Origin: Brevibacterium sp. 'Marine'
Lineage (GTDB): Bacteria > Actinomycetota > Actinomycetes > Actinomycetales > Brevibacteriaceae
Length of the DNA: 64,000 bases
Assembly: GCF_012844365.1 (NCBI RefSeq)
Contig: NZ_CP051626.1
Span: 2,542,001-2,606,000, forward strand
Direction of reading: 5' to 3'
Below the pieces are notes generated by a model. It searched no databases. It was not told where the DNA came from and worked only from the letters and a program-made list of their open reading frames with translations. Shown in pieces: positions 36,256 through 45,425 of this stretch (positions are counted from its first letter, which is position 1; each line of letters opens with the position of its first letter). Both the position numbers and the translations under genes were made by a program.

Positions 36256-38678
36256 CGCTCAACTCCACCCGAGTATTCGGCCACAGCGGTATCGGTCGGT
36301 CCGGCCTCCTCGGCGGGGATCATGGTGTGGACGTCAGCATCGCCTATCTGCTCAGTCGAATGGATATGTGTCCTCAGTTCGGACGGGGCGTTCGCATGAA
36401 CGACAACCTCGCCGGGGAACTCCACTCCACCGAGCAACCTCAGCACCGGAGCCGCCTTCACCACTGTCTCCTCGTACTCCTCCTCGGAATCCGAGAGTGC
36501 GACGATCGCTCCGCCGACCCCGTAACTCAGAGTCTCACCCTGAACGACGAGCGTGCGGATGACGACGCTGAGATCGACGGCACCGCCGAGCGAGAAATAC
36601 CCGACTGCTCCGCTGTACACCCCACGCGGGCCGGCCTCGAGCTCTTCGATGGTCGTCATCGTCCGCAGCTTCGGCGCCCCAGTCATCGACCCTGGTGGGA
36701 ACGCCGCCCGCACACACGCCACCGGGCTAGCATCCTCGGCCAAGCGTGAACTCACCGTCGAGACCATCTGATGCACCGTCGCATACGACTCGATCCCGAA
36801 CAACGTGTCCACCTGCACCGATCCCAGCTCGGCCGTGCGTCCGAGGTCGTGCCGCACGAGATCGACGATCATGAGATTTTCCGACCGATCCTTCACCGAA
36901 GCGGCCAGCTCAGCCTTGATCGCTTCATCCTCGGCCGGTGTCGCTCCCCTGGGACGAGTGCCCTTGATCGGCTTCGACTCCACCCGGCCGTCTGCGCCAA
37001 TCCGCAGAAACCGCTCAGGTGAGGTGCTGAGAATCACCGCCTCTCGCGTGCGGATGAACGCCCCAAACGACGTCGGATTGTCCTCACGCAGCCGCAGATA
37101 CATCTCCAGTGGTGACGCATGCGGATCGACGGTGCCCTCGAGCATGTTCGTCAGACAGACTTCGTAAGTCTCGCCATCGGTGATCTTCTCTTGCACTTGG
37201 TCGATGAGGTCGAGGTACTCGTGCCGACTGTTCCGTGCCACGAGGTTTGGATCGCGGCGTTTCGCCGGGTTTGTGATGTCCGCCTTCGCCGAGGCGGTGC
37301 TCGGCTGATGAGCGCCAGTGACCTCATCGGTGGGGATCGATGCGATCCGCGTGCGTGTGTAGTCGAGCCATTCCTGGTTTGTCGCGCGGCCTGCGGGGTC
37401 GTCGTCACGACGCAGCACTAAAAGGTGAATGCGCTCGGTCTCGTGGTCGATGATGAGGGCGCGGTCGAGGAACATCATGACGGCGTCAGGCAGGTCGGAT
37501 TCGCGCTGGTTCGGCGAGCCGACCTCGGTCTTGAGCTCGTAGCCGAGATAGCCGACCCACCCAAGATGGAAATCGAACGGCAGATCGTGGTTGTCCGCAC
37601 GTATGTCGGGGGTTTCGGATCCTGCGCTGGGCGGTTCATCCTCTGTGCCTGACACTGAGACAGTCGTGCTAGCGAGCTCGATATCGAGCCAGTCGAAGAA
37701 TCCGGACGACTGAATGAAGCTCTTTGATTCGCCACTGGCCGATCGGACTTCGACAGTCCCTTCCGACACAGAGGCAGTCGCTACTTTGCTCAGCGGACCG
37801 GACGGCGCACCCATGATCGAGAACCGGGACGAGTCATTGCCAGGTAAATTTCCGTCGAGCCAAACTGCCTCAGGTTCGTCACCGAAGAGCTCGGCGAAGA
37901 GACGTTCGTCGGTGAATGTCTGAGGGAGAACATCGGTGTCGAGAATGTAGTGGTGCCGATCGTCAGCAGGGTGGGGAGTCGCTTCGGACCGATTGAGCGC
38001 TGCGCACGTCCCTGCAAGGAGGTCAGATTTCGAGACAATCTCCTCGCCATCCCACGCCTCATTGACCGAACCGTCATCCTGATGCTCAGTCCCCCGGTTC
38101 CATGCCGCAGTAAGCTCGGCGAATTTCCGCAGCAGGGTCCGAGCCTCATCGGAGGCGATCGATTCCGGATGGAACTGGACTCCCCATTGTGGCCTGGACC
38201 GATGCCGGAGCGCTTGGATGACTCCGTCTTCGGACCACGCTGTTGCCTCCAAACAATCGGGCAAGTCGGTCACTGCGAGGGAGTGGTACCGCACCGCCGA
38301 AAACGGCGAGGGGATCCCGGCGAACAACTCGGTCTCGGTATGCCGGATCGCCGAGACCCGACCGTGTCTAGGCTCCGGAGAGTGCACCACGGCTCCCCCG
38401 TGCACATGAGCGATGCCTTGATGGCCGAGGCATACGCCAAGTACCGGGATCGTGGAATGCTCGATCACCTCGGCGCAAATGCCGAAGTCTGCCGATCTTT
38501 CTGGTGTTCCTGGCCCAGGCGAGATGACAACATTGTCGAATTCGTCGAGGACGCTCAGTTCGAACTCGGTCCAATCATTGGGCACAAGCGTCGGCGCACA
38601 TTCGTTCACCTCGGCGAGGAGGTGAAAAAGATTGAGCGTGAACGAATCGGCATTGTCGATGAGCAGAGTCCGGATCAC
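36252..38678 (-). CDS. pabAB: Fused aminodeoxychorismate synthase (PabA glutaminase plus PabB)
   Basis: 808 residues. The N-terminal class I glutamine amidotransferase (about 1-190) has the nucleophile in VLGVCLGHQGIAHVHGG and the His/Glu pair in QFHPESIAS. The chorismate-binding PabB domain (about 480-780) shows SKPIKGTRPRGATP, LMIVDLVRHDLGR, VHQMVSTVSSRL and AAFPPGSMTGAPKLRTM. The fusion makes 4-amino-4-deoxychorismate from chorismate and glutamine. The PIKGT lysine favours PabB over anthranilate synthase, and pabC follows in the same operon. Fused PabAB proteins are common in actinobacteria. Confidence 0.9.
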   Translation of the reverse strand: MIRTLLIDNADSFTLNLFHLLAEVNECAPTLVPNDWTEFELSVLDEFDNVVISPGPGTPERSADFGICAEVIEHSTIPVLGVCLGHQGIAHVHGGAVVHSPEPRHGRVSAIRHTETELFAGIPSPFSAVRYHSLAVTDLPDCLEATAWSEDGVIQALRHRSRPQWGVQFHPESIASDEARTLLRKFAELTAAWNRGTEHQDDGSVNEAWDGEEIVSKSDLLAGTCAALNRSEATPHPADDRHHYILDTDVLPQTFTDERLFAELFGDEPEAVWLDGNLPGNDSSRFSIMGAPSGPLSKVATASVSEGTVEVRSASGESKSFIQSSGFFDWLDIELASTTVSVSGTEDEPPSAGSETPDIRADNHDLPFDFHLGWVGYLGYELKTEVGSPNQRESDLPDAVMMFLDRALIIDHETERIHLLVLRRDDDPAGRATNQEWLDYTRTRIASIPTDEVTGAHQPSTASAKADITNPAKRRDPNLVARNSRHEYLDLIDQVQEKITDGETYEVCLTNMLEGTVDPHASPLEMYLRLREDNPTSFGAFIRTREAVILSTSPERFLRIGADGRVESKPIKGTRPRGATPAEDEAIKAELAASVKDRSENLMIVDLVRHDLGRTAELGSVQVDTLFGIESYATVHQMVSTVSSRLAEDASPVACVRAAFPPGSMTGAPKLRTMTTIEELEAGPRGVYSGAVGYFSLGGAVDLSVVIRTLVVQGETLSYGVGGAIVALSDSEEEYEETVVKAAPVLRLLGGVEFPGEVVVHANAPSELRTHIHSTEQIGDADVHTMIPAEEAGPTDTAVAEYSGGVER

Positions 38679-38748
38679 GCCTGCCTCCTCATACGCAGCT
38701 CTGGCACCTCATCGAATCCAGACGTCCGTGCGTCGTGGATGTGAGGCA

Positions 38749-38764
38749 GGAATAATCGTATTCC
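38749..38764. promoter_or_regulatory. Palindrome between divergent pabAB and a small membrane protein gene
   Basis: GGAATA-ATCG-TATTCC is a perfect inverted repeat with 6-bp arms. It lies 70 bp from the pabAB start and 61 bp from the small gene's start, a position suited to a shared operator. No regulator gene adjoins it, so the binding protein is unknown. Confidence 0.3.
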
Positions 38765-38825
38765 ACAGACAAGCGCAGCTGGTAGCGTCGCTCACGATCA
38801 CACCCAATGAGACAGGAGGACGTCG

Positions 38826-39005
38826 GTGTTCACAGCTTTGAAATTGACTGGGTGGATTCTTCTCGGCATCGGGCTGATCGTGAACGTGGCTTTCCTGGCC
38901 GACCCGAACAGCGGCCGGTACCCGCTTTGGGCACTGCTGCCCATCATCGGCGCACTCGTTCTGATGATTCCGATTCTCCGCAACCGCCGACGGAAGCCAC
39001 AATAG
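38826..39005 (+). CDS. Small two-helix membrane protein
   Basis: 59 residues from GTG 38826, preceded by a strong ACAGGAGG ribosome binding site with a 6-nt spacer. It has two hydrophobic segments (about 5-24, LTGWILLGIGLIVNVAFLAD, and about 32-51, LWALLPIIGALVLMIPIL) and ends in a basic tail, RNRRRKPQ. The fold suggests both termini in the cytoplasm. The family is not recognised; small proteins of this shape are common in actinobacteria near metabolic genes. It is divergent from pabAB. Confidence 0.7.
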   Translation: MFTALKLTGWILLGIGLIVNVAFLADPNSGRYPLWALLPIIGALVLMIPILRNRRRKPQ

Positions 39006-39096
39006 GTCACTTTGGCAAGAGCCACCATTGAAATAGTCGGTATTTAAGCCTTCACGACGAGGGCTCTACCCGCTTCACCGGCGAAGCCCGAGCCGA

Positions 39097-39789
39097 CTAT
39101 TTTGATTCGGCTGTCCAGAGGGCTACGTCCAATTGCCTCAGCGGTTGAACGTCAAACCTAACTACCCGCTCGTCCTTCAAAGCTTCTGCCTTTGACACTG
39201 TGGCAGTCAGAGCCGCACGTACTTCCTTATCCCGCATCAACTCACGGAATACAATCCAGTCCTTCGCACGATCACCAAGACGATCGATTCCCAGCAACTT
39301 GCACACGACGTTATCTCGCACCGGAAACAAGCCTGGCCGTTTTCGTGCAGTGATCTTGCTAGCTGTCACCCATGCATTCGAACTTTTGGTATCCGCTCTT
39401 GCCAGCAGCGACTTGACCAAGTCGTAAAATACTTGCATTGCTGGAAAGTCGTGCTCAACTGTGTCCTCAAGCGAACAGGTGGGGAGAGACCCAAGTGCAA
39501 CACGGAGTTCGTTCTGGGTGGCTTCGTCTTCAAGAATTCGCCGCACTGCTAGTACCGGAATGTCAACTGACAGCGTGGTTACCGCCAACAGATCGGTCGC
39601 AGTGATTGTGTCCGAGACATTTGGCTCAAGACCAGCAAAGGTGGAACCAGCGTAATTTGTATTAGCGTCGTAATACCGACGGACTCGTCCAGGGGTCAAA
39701 TCGTCCCGGAGAACTAGTAGACACTTACTCTTAGCGAAATCTATCGTGTCGGAACTGACTTCGGGGAAGGCGCTGTCAATGTCGGCCAT
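39097..39789 (-). CDS. DUF6308-like hypothetical protein
   Basis: 230 residues from ATG 39789; a longer start at 39900 would overlap the GIY-YIG gene by 95 bp. Recognisable stretches are RRYYDANTNYAGSTFAGLEPN, DTITATDLLAVTTLSVDIPVLAVRRILED and the C-terminal KRPGLFPVRDNVVCKLLG. These fit my memory of the DUF6308 family, whose function is unknown. It lies 16 nt after the GIY-YIG gene and both are AT-richer than their neighbours, so they look like one imported two-gene unit. Confidence 0.65.
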   Translation of the reverse strand: MADIDSAFPEVSSDTIDFAKSKCLLVLRDDLTPGRVRRYYDANTNYAGSTFAGLEPNVSDTITATDLLAVTTLSVDIPVLAVRRILEDEATQNELRVALGSLPTCSLEDTVEHDFPAMQVFYDLVKSLLARADTKSSNAWVTASKITARKRPGLFPVRDNVVCKLLGIDRLGDRAKDWIVFRELMRDKEVRAALTATVSKAEALKDERVVRFDVQPLRQLDVALWTAESK

Positions 39790-39805
39790 GAGACACTCGC
39801 TTTCT

Positions 39806-40336
39806 TCAGAGACGCGGTCGAAGCCGTGGAGCCAAGTGTTCGAACAACAGGACTTCAGGAACACGGCTGGCGACTTGATACCATTCTTCGCCATCAGCAA
39901 ACTTGGTCATCGCTTTGTTCGCCAGGGGTTGCATCGCCTGCTGTAGCAGTGCCTCCAGATCGCGAATCAAATCTTTGGTATCAAGATTCTCCACTCCGTT
40001 GTAGGTTTGAGTCACAGTTTCTACGCCGTCGTCACCGATAGCTCCTTCGCCATCAGGAGAATCAAAGGTAAACCAGGAGAACCGGTTCCACAATTGAGAA
40101 TGCTCATCATCGAGATGGTCGCGGATTCGACTTCCAATACCGTTGGCTCCAACTGCGAGCCCCACATAGTAGACATTGACGTCGTTATAAAGAATGTAGA
40201 CACCTCGCGCTCTCCTGAAATCAACAATCCGGAGACTTCCCGAGTTCAGACCTCGCCGTCCTAGAAGTCGCCAAGGTCGAGCGTCCCATTCAACTAACCC
40301 TTGTTCCCAGAACAGTCCGTACGCCCCAATAATCAT
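39806..40336 (-). CDS. GIY-YIG nuclease-like protein
   Basis: 176 residues from ATG 40336, preceded by GGAGAG. The core GIY-YIG pattern is visible as GVYILYNDVNVYYVGLAVG (about 45-63). It is followed by IGSRIRDHLDDEH with the conserved catalytic arginine, and a glutamate further on (LEALLQQA) that could be the metal ligand. Standalone GIY-YIG proteins act in repair, restriction or as endonucleases of mobile DNA. It is transcribed with the DUF6308-like gene, and the pair has atypical base composition, which points to an accessory and possibly defensive module. The role is not established. Confidence 0.68.
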   Translation of the reverse strand: MIIGAYGLFWEQGLVEWDARPWRLLGRRGLNSGSLRIVDFRRARGVYILYNDVNVYYVGLAVGANGIGSRIRDHLDDEHSQLWNRFSWFTFDSPDGEGAIGDDGVETVTQTYNGVENLDTKDLIRDLEALLQQAMQPLANKAMTKFADGEEWYQVASRVPEVLLFEHLAPRLRPRL

Positions 40337-40478
40337 AAACTCGACTCTCCTTTGAGTTGTCTTCAGTCCTGGCCTCACCTTGGCTCAAGACTAACCATAT
40401 TTGAGCGCAGAATGTGTAGTTGTCTGAGGATTCCCGGTCCGTTCATTACCGGCAATCGACGACGTAGCTATGAGTGCC

Positions 40479-41360
40479 TCAGCCGAGCACAAGCCGTCGA
40501 GTCGTGTCCGACAGGCCATCGGCTGCCTCGACGAGGAGTGACTCCTCCGTATCCGCACCGGCACGGACGTATCGCCCAGTGAACGCGTCCAAGGTTCCCG
40601 ATGCGAGAGCCAGCGCGAGTCCGGTGACCTGCTCGGTTGAGGTCCAGTCGTCACCCTGGCGGAAATCGTGGACGGGCATCGACTTCGTCATGGCTGTCTC
40701 GACGACGCCCGGCGCCATCTCGAAGATACGCAGTCCCTTGTCATGCCCGAAGTGAACGACCGAGTCGGCGATGCGGAACAGTGCTGCCTTCGACGCCGAG
40801 TACACTGCATACGCCGGCGTGCCCTTCGCCCCCGATCCCGAGTTGAGGTCGATGATGCGGCTGAGACGGCCGGTCGCCTGGGCGCCCGCCATCAATACGG
40901 GTGCAAAGACGTTGATCATGAGCGCGACGCCGAGCACGTTCGCGTCGACGACGTCCTTGAGGCTCTCCGGATCGGCGTCCCACAACGGCCCCTCGGTCGA
41001 CTCGATGCGCCCGGCATTGTTGATGAGCACCTGCAGACGCTTCCCCGTCGATTTCTCGAGCTCGGCGACAGAGTCACGCAGCTGGTTCACCGCGGTGATG
41101 TCATCAGTGCGCAGACCGACACCGGTCACCGCTCCCCCGGTCGCCTCAGCGATCTCATCAGCAGCAGCTTCCGCCTTCTCCGCCGAGGTGGCCGTGACGA
41201 TCACGTCATAGCCAGCCTTCGCAAACGCCTCGGACAGATGACGCCCGATTCCGCGGGCGCCGCCGGTGATGAGCGCGATCGTCTCGGACGGAACCGCGGT
41301 CGCTTCAGAGGTTCCGTCGGTGGTCGGCATGTTTGTTCCGTAAGGCAGCTTCTCGGACAT
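40479..41360 (-). CDS. Short-chain dehydrogenase/reductase
   Basis: 293 residues with a short unstructured N-terminus. The Rossmann TGxxxGxG motif is ITGGARGIGRHL, the NAG motif is LINNAGRIES, and the catalytic site is AVYSASKAAL (YxxxK) after a Ser in LNSGSGAKG. GGAG lies 8 nt before the ATG. SDRs oxidise or reduce alcohols and ketones with NAD(P); the substrate is unknown. It is a single gene between the accessory pair and pheT. Confidence 0.85.
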   Translation of the reverse strand: MSEKLPYGTNMPTTDGTSEATAVPSETIALITGGARGIGRHLSEAFAKAGYDVIVTATSAEKAEAAADEIAEATGGAVTGVGLRTDDITAVNQLRDSVAELEKSTGKRLQVLINNAGRIESTEGPLWDADPESLKDVVDANVLGVALMINVFAPVLMAGAQATGRLSRIIDLNSGSGAKGTPAYAVYSASKAALFRIADSVVHFGHDKGLRIFEMAPGVVETAMTKSMPVHDFRQGDDWTSTEQVTGLALALASGTLDAFTGRYVRAGADTEESLLVEAADGLSDTTRRLVLG

Positions 41361-41546
41361 GGTCGGGACTCCACTTTCTTGGTCGACTGCGGGTGGTCAG
41401 TTGTCGTGGCGCGCGATGCGGATTCACACCGCCGCGTGGTCGGTCGCTCTCGGGCTCGATGCCGCGGCGCGCGGCGCGCGGCGCGGATACGACAGAACCC
41501 GGTCGAACCACTGTAACGGTCGACCGGGCTCTGTGACGCACTGTTC

Positions 41547-44132
41547 TCAGCTGCGGACTTCAGCGCCGTGACGCTCGGCGGCCAGCTTCGTCGCCGCTTC
41601 ACGCATCGCCGAGGCCTCATCGGCCTTGAGCGTACGATCCGGGGCCCGGAAGGTCAGGCGGAACGCCAGCGACTTCTTGCCCTCGGGCAGCTGGTCACCG
41701 GTGTAGAGGTCGAAGGTCTCTAGCAGTTCGAGCTCCTCCCCGGCACCTTCACGCAGCGTCGCGGCCAGAGTCTGCGTCGGCAGCTCGGCATCGACGATGA
41801 GCGCGACGTCCTGGCGGGAGACTGGGTAGGTCGACAGAGCGCCGTCCCAGGCTCGCAGGTCGTCTTGGGCCAGCAGTGCGTCGAGGTCGATCTCGAAGGC
41901 GACGGTCCGCGCCGGCAGGCCGAGGTTTTCGCACACCTTCGGGTGCAGCTCACCTGCATGGCCAAGCACCTGACCGTCGGCAAGGACAAACTTCGCAGCC
42001 CGTCCCGGATGCCACGGAGCGATCTGGTCGGCCTCGACGGTGACCTCGAGGCCGTTTGTCTCAGCGATCCGACGGACGGTGTCGATGACGTCGGTGGCCT
42101 CGGCCTTACGGCCCTTGCCCCAGACGCCGGGCATCTCCGCATTGCCGGAGATGATGCCCGCGTAGTGGTAGGGCTGGTGCGGCACCGAGGCGTAGATCGC
42201 CTCGAGCTCGTCATCGCTCGGGTGGTATCCGGGCAGGTGACGCGGCCCGGGGCCCTCAGGCAGACCTGCCGAGGTGGACACGAGTCCGGCCTCGAAGAGT
42301 GCGACGTCCTTCGCTCCGCGGCCCTGGTTGCGAACCACGAGGTCGACCAGCGTCGAGAGCAGGTTGGTGCGCATGAGCGGCAGGTCTTCGGACATCGGAT
42401 TGGCCAGACGCACATGCTTGCGCCGCACGTCGTCGGCATCCAGCCGCAGCTGATCGTCGCGTTTTTCGTTCGTGAACGGGTACGACAGCACCTCGGTGAA
42501 CCCGTCGGCGGCCAGCAGGTTCGAGATCCGACGGCGGGTCTTCTGCGCCACTGTCAGTCCCTTGCCTGCCCTGGCGGCAGGCTGGATGGATGGGATGCGG
42601 TCGTAGCCGCCGGTACGGGCGACTTCCTCGATGAGGTCGACAGCGTCGGTGATGTCCGTGCGCCAACTGGGCACGGTCACGGCCAGACGGTCCTTGCCGA
42701 TGACATCGATGGTCGCGCCGATGCCTTCGAGCAGTCCGGTCACCTCGGCGGTGGTGTAGTCGACACCGACAAGCGAGTCCACGCGCTCGACCGGGAGTTC
42801 GATGACGGTCGGCTCGGGAGCCTGCCCGACCTGCGTGGTCGCAGGGCTGAGCGTTCCGCCGCCGAGTTCGACGAGCAGGTCCGCGCACCGACGTGCGGCC
42901 ACAGGCCCGAGCCTCGGGTCGACTCCGCGCTCGAAACGACGCGAGGCCTCCGAGGACAGCTTGTGTCGACGCGAAGTGCGAGCAATGGAGATCGGGTCGA
43001 AGTGAGCGGCCTCGATGACGACGTCGGTCGTCTGGTCGTTCACCTCAACCTCGGCGCCGCCCATGACGCCGGCCAGACCGATGATCTTTCCAGCCTTGCC
43101 AGTCGCACCAGAACCGCGGTCGGTGATGAGCAGGTCCTCGGGGTCAAGCTTGCGTTCGACATCGTCGAGGGTCGTGAACTTCTCGCCGGCGGTGGCACGG
43201 CGGACGACGATTTCGTCACCGAGCAGCGCAGTGTCGTAGGCGTGCAGAGGCTGGCCGAGTTCGAGCATGACGTAGTTCGTGACATCCACGGTCAGACTGA
43301 TCGGACGCATTCCCGCCTGCTGCAGGCGACGCTGCATCCAGAACGGAGTCTTCGCCTGAGGATCCAGACCGGTGATCTGAAGGGCGGTGAACTGATCACA
43401 ACCGGCCACCTCGTTGATGGGGTTGTTGTCCTCAACCGACACCGGGAAGCCATCGTCGGTGGCCGCGTTGGTGGGAGCCACCTCGGCGGAACCGATATCG
43501 GTGAACTTCTGCCCCTTCATCTGCGCATATTCGCGTCCAATGCCGCGAATCGACAGCTGGTAGCCGCGGTCGGGGGTGACGTTGACGTCAAGGGTGACCT
43601 GGTCGAGGCCGAGCAGCGCGATCGCATCATCGCCGGGCTCACCGGTCAGGCCGAGGTCAGTCAGGACGATGATGCCGTCGTGGTCCTCGCCGAGGCCGAG
43701 CTCTTTGGCCGAGCAGATCATGCCATCGGACTTGTGGCCGTAGGTCTTGCGTGCCGCGATCTTGAAGTCACCGGGCAGGACTGCTCCGGGCAGGCAGGCG
43801 ACGATGAGGTCGCCGGGCACGAAGTTGTGGGCACCGCAGATGATGCCGCGGCTGGGCACCTCGGGACCGGGCTGCGGGTCCTTCGGATCATCCTGGGCTT
43901 CGTTGTGTTCGGGGCCGACGTCGACGCGGCACCAGTTGACGGTCTTGCCGTTCGAGTGCTCTTCCTTGACGAGTTCGAGGACCCGGCCGACGACGAGTGG
44001 GCCGGTGATCTCGGGTCCGAAGAAGTCCTCTTCCTCGAGTCCGATGGACGCGAATTCGGCGGCGAGGGCATGGGGATCGGTCTCGGCTGGGAGATCGACG
44101 TAGTCGGCCAGCCAGTTCAGTGGGACGCGCAT
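41547..44132 (-). CDS. pheT: Phenylalanyl-tRNA synthetase beta subunit
   Basis: 861 residues with the full PheT layout: N-terminal tRNA-binding/EMAP-like domain (GPLVVGRVLELVKEEHSNGKTVNWCRVDVG), B3/4 editing region, B5 domain, the core catalytic-like module (SYPFTNEKRDDQLRL) and the C-terminal anticodon-binding FDX-ACB domain (LSTYPVSRQDVALIVDAELP ... RLTFRAPDRTL). It makes the alpha2-beta2 enzyme with PheS, encoded 1 nt upstream. This core gene was unaffected by the surrounding rearrangements. Confidence 0.97.
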   Translation of the reverse strand: MRVPLNWLADYVDLPAETDPHALAAEFASIGLEEEDFFGPEITGPLVVGRVLELVKEEHSNGKTVNWCRVDVGPEHNEAQDDPKDPQPGPEVPSRGIICGAHNFVPGDLIVACLPGAVLPGDFKIAARKTYGHKSDGMICSAKELGLGEDHDGIIVLTDLGLTGEPGDDAIALLGLDQVTLDVNVTPDRGYQLSIRGIGREYAQMKGQKFTDIGSAEVAPTNAATDDGFPVSVEDNNPINEVAGCDQFTALQITGLDPQAKTPFWMQRRLQQAGMRPISLTVDVTNYVMLELGQPLHAYDTALLGDEIVVRRATAGEKFTTLDDVERKLDPEDLLITDRGSGATGKAGKIIGLAGVMGGAEVEVNDQTTDVVIEAAHFDPISIARTSRRHKLSSEASRRFERGVDPRLGPVAARRCADLLVELGGGTLSPATTQVGQAPEPTVIELPVERVDSLVGVDYTTAEVTGLLEGIGATIDVIGKDRLAVTVPSWRTDITDAVDLIEEVARTGGYDRIPSIQPAARAGKGLTVAQKTRRRISNLLAADGFTEVLSYPFTNEKRDDQLRLDADDVRRKHVRLANPMSEDLPLMRTNLLSTLVDLVVRNQGRGAKDVALFEAGLVSTSAGLPEGPGPRHLPGYHPSDDELEAIYASVPHQPYHYAGIISGNAEMPGVWGKGRKAEATDVIDTVRRIAETNGLEVTVEADQIAPWHPGRAAKFVLADGQVLGHAGELHPKVCENLGLPARTVAFEIDLDALLAQDDLRAWDGALSTYPVSRQDVALIVDAELPTQTLAATLREGAGEELELLETFDLYTGDQLPEGKKSLAFRLTFRAPDRTLKADEASAMREAATKLAAERHGAEVRS

Positions 44133-44133
44133 A

Positions 44134-45240
<1,107 letters not shown>

Positions 45241-45271
45241 CTATCGTCTCCCCCGCCGGGACCTGGGGCGG

Positions 45272-45368
45272 CGTCCGCTGGGTAGGTGGGCCGCTTCGGT
45301 GGGCGTTCCCTTCGCCGAGGTGGCCCCGCGGTTCCGCACGTCCGCTGGGTGGGTGGGCCGCCTCGGTG
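45272..45368. repeat. Pair of imperfect 30-bp direct repeats between pheS and the acetolactate-synthase-like gene
   Basis: Copies at 45272-45301 and 45339-45368 match at about 27 of 30 positions. They begin CGTCCGCTGGGT and end CCTCGGTG or CTTCGGTG, with starts 67 bp apart. They lie in the short divergent intergenic region at the edge of the accessory block. They may be operator-like or recombination scars. Confidence 0.5.
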
Positions 45369-45412
45369 ACGGTGGTGTGGGGTCGGTCATAGGGATCGAG
45401 CCGCGTGAGGCG

Positions 45413-45418
45413 TAGGGT
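45413..45418 (+). promoter_or_regulatory. Putative -10 box for leaderless acetolactate-synthase-like gene
   Basis: TAGGGT matches TANNNT and is 7 nt before ATG 45426, where no Shine-Dalgarno is seen. It has the same geometry as at 1488, 25448 and 49847. Confidence 0.4.
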
Positions 45419-45425
45419 CGGGCAC

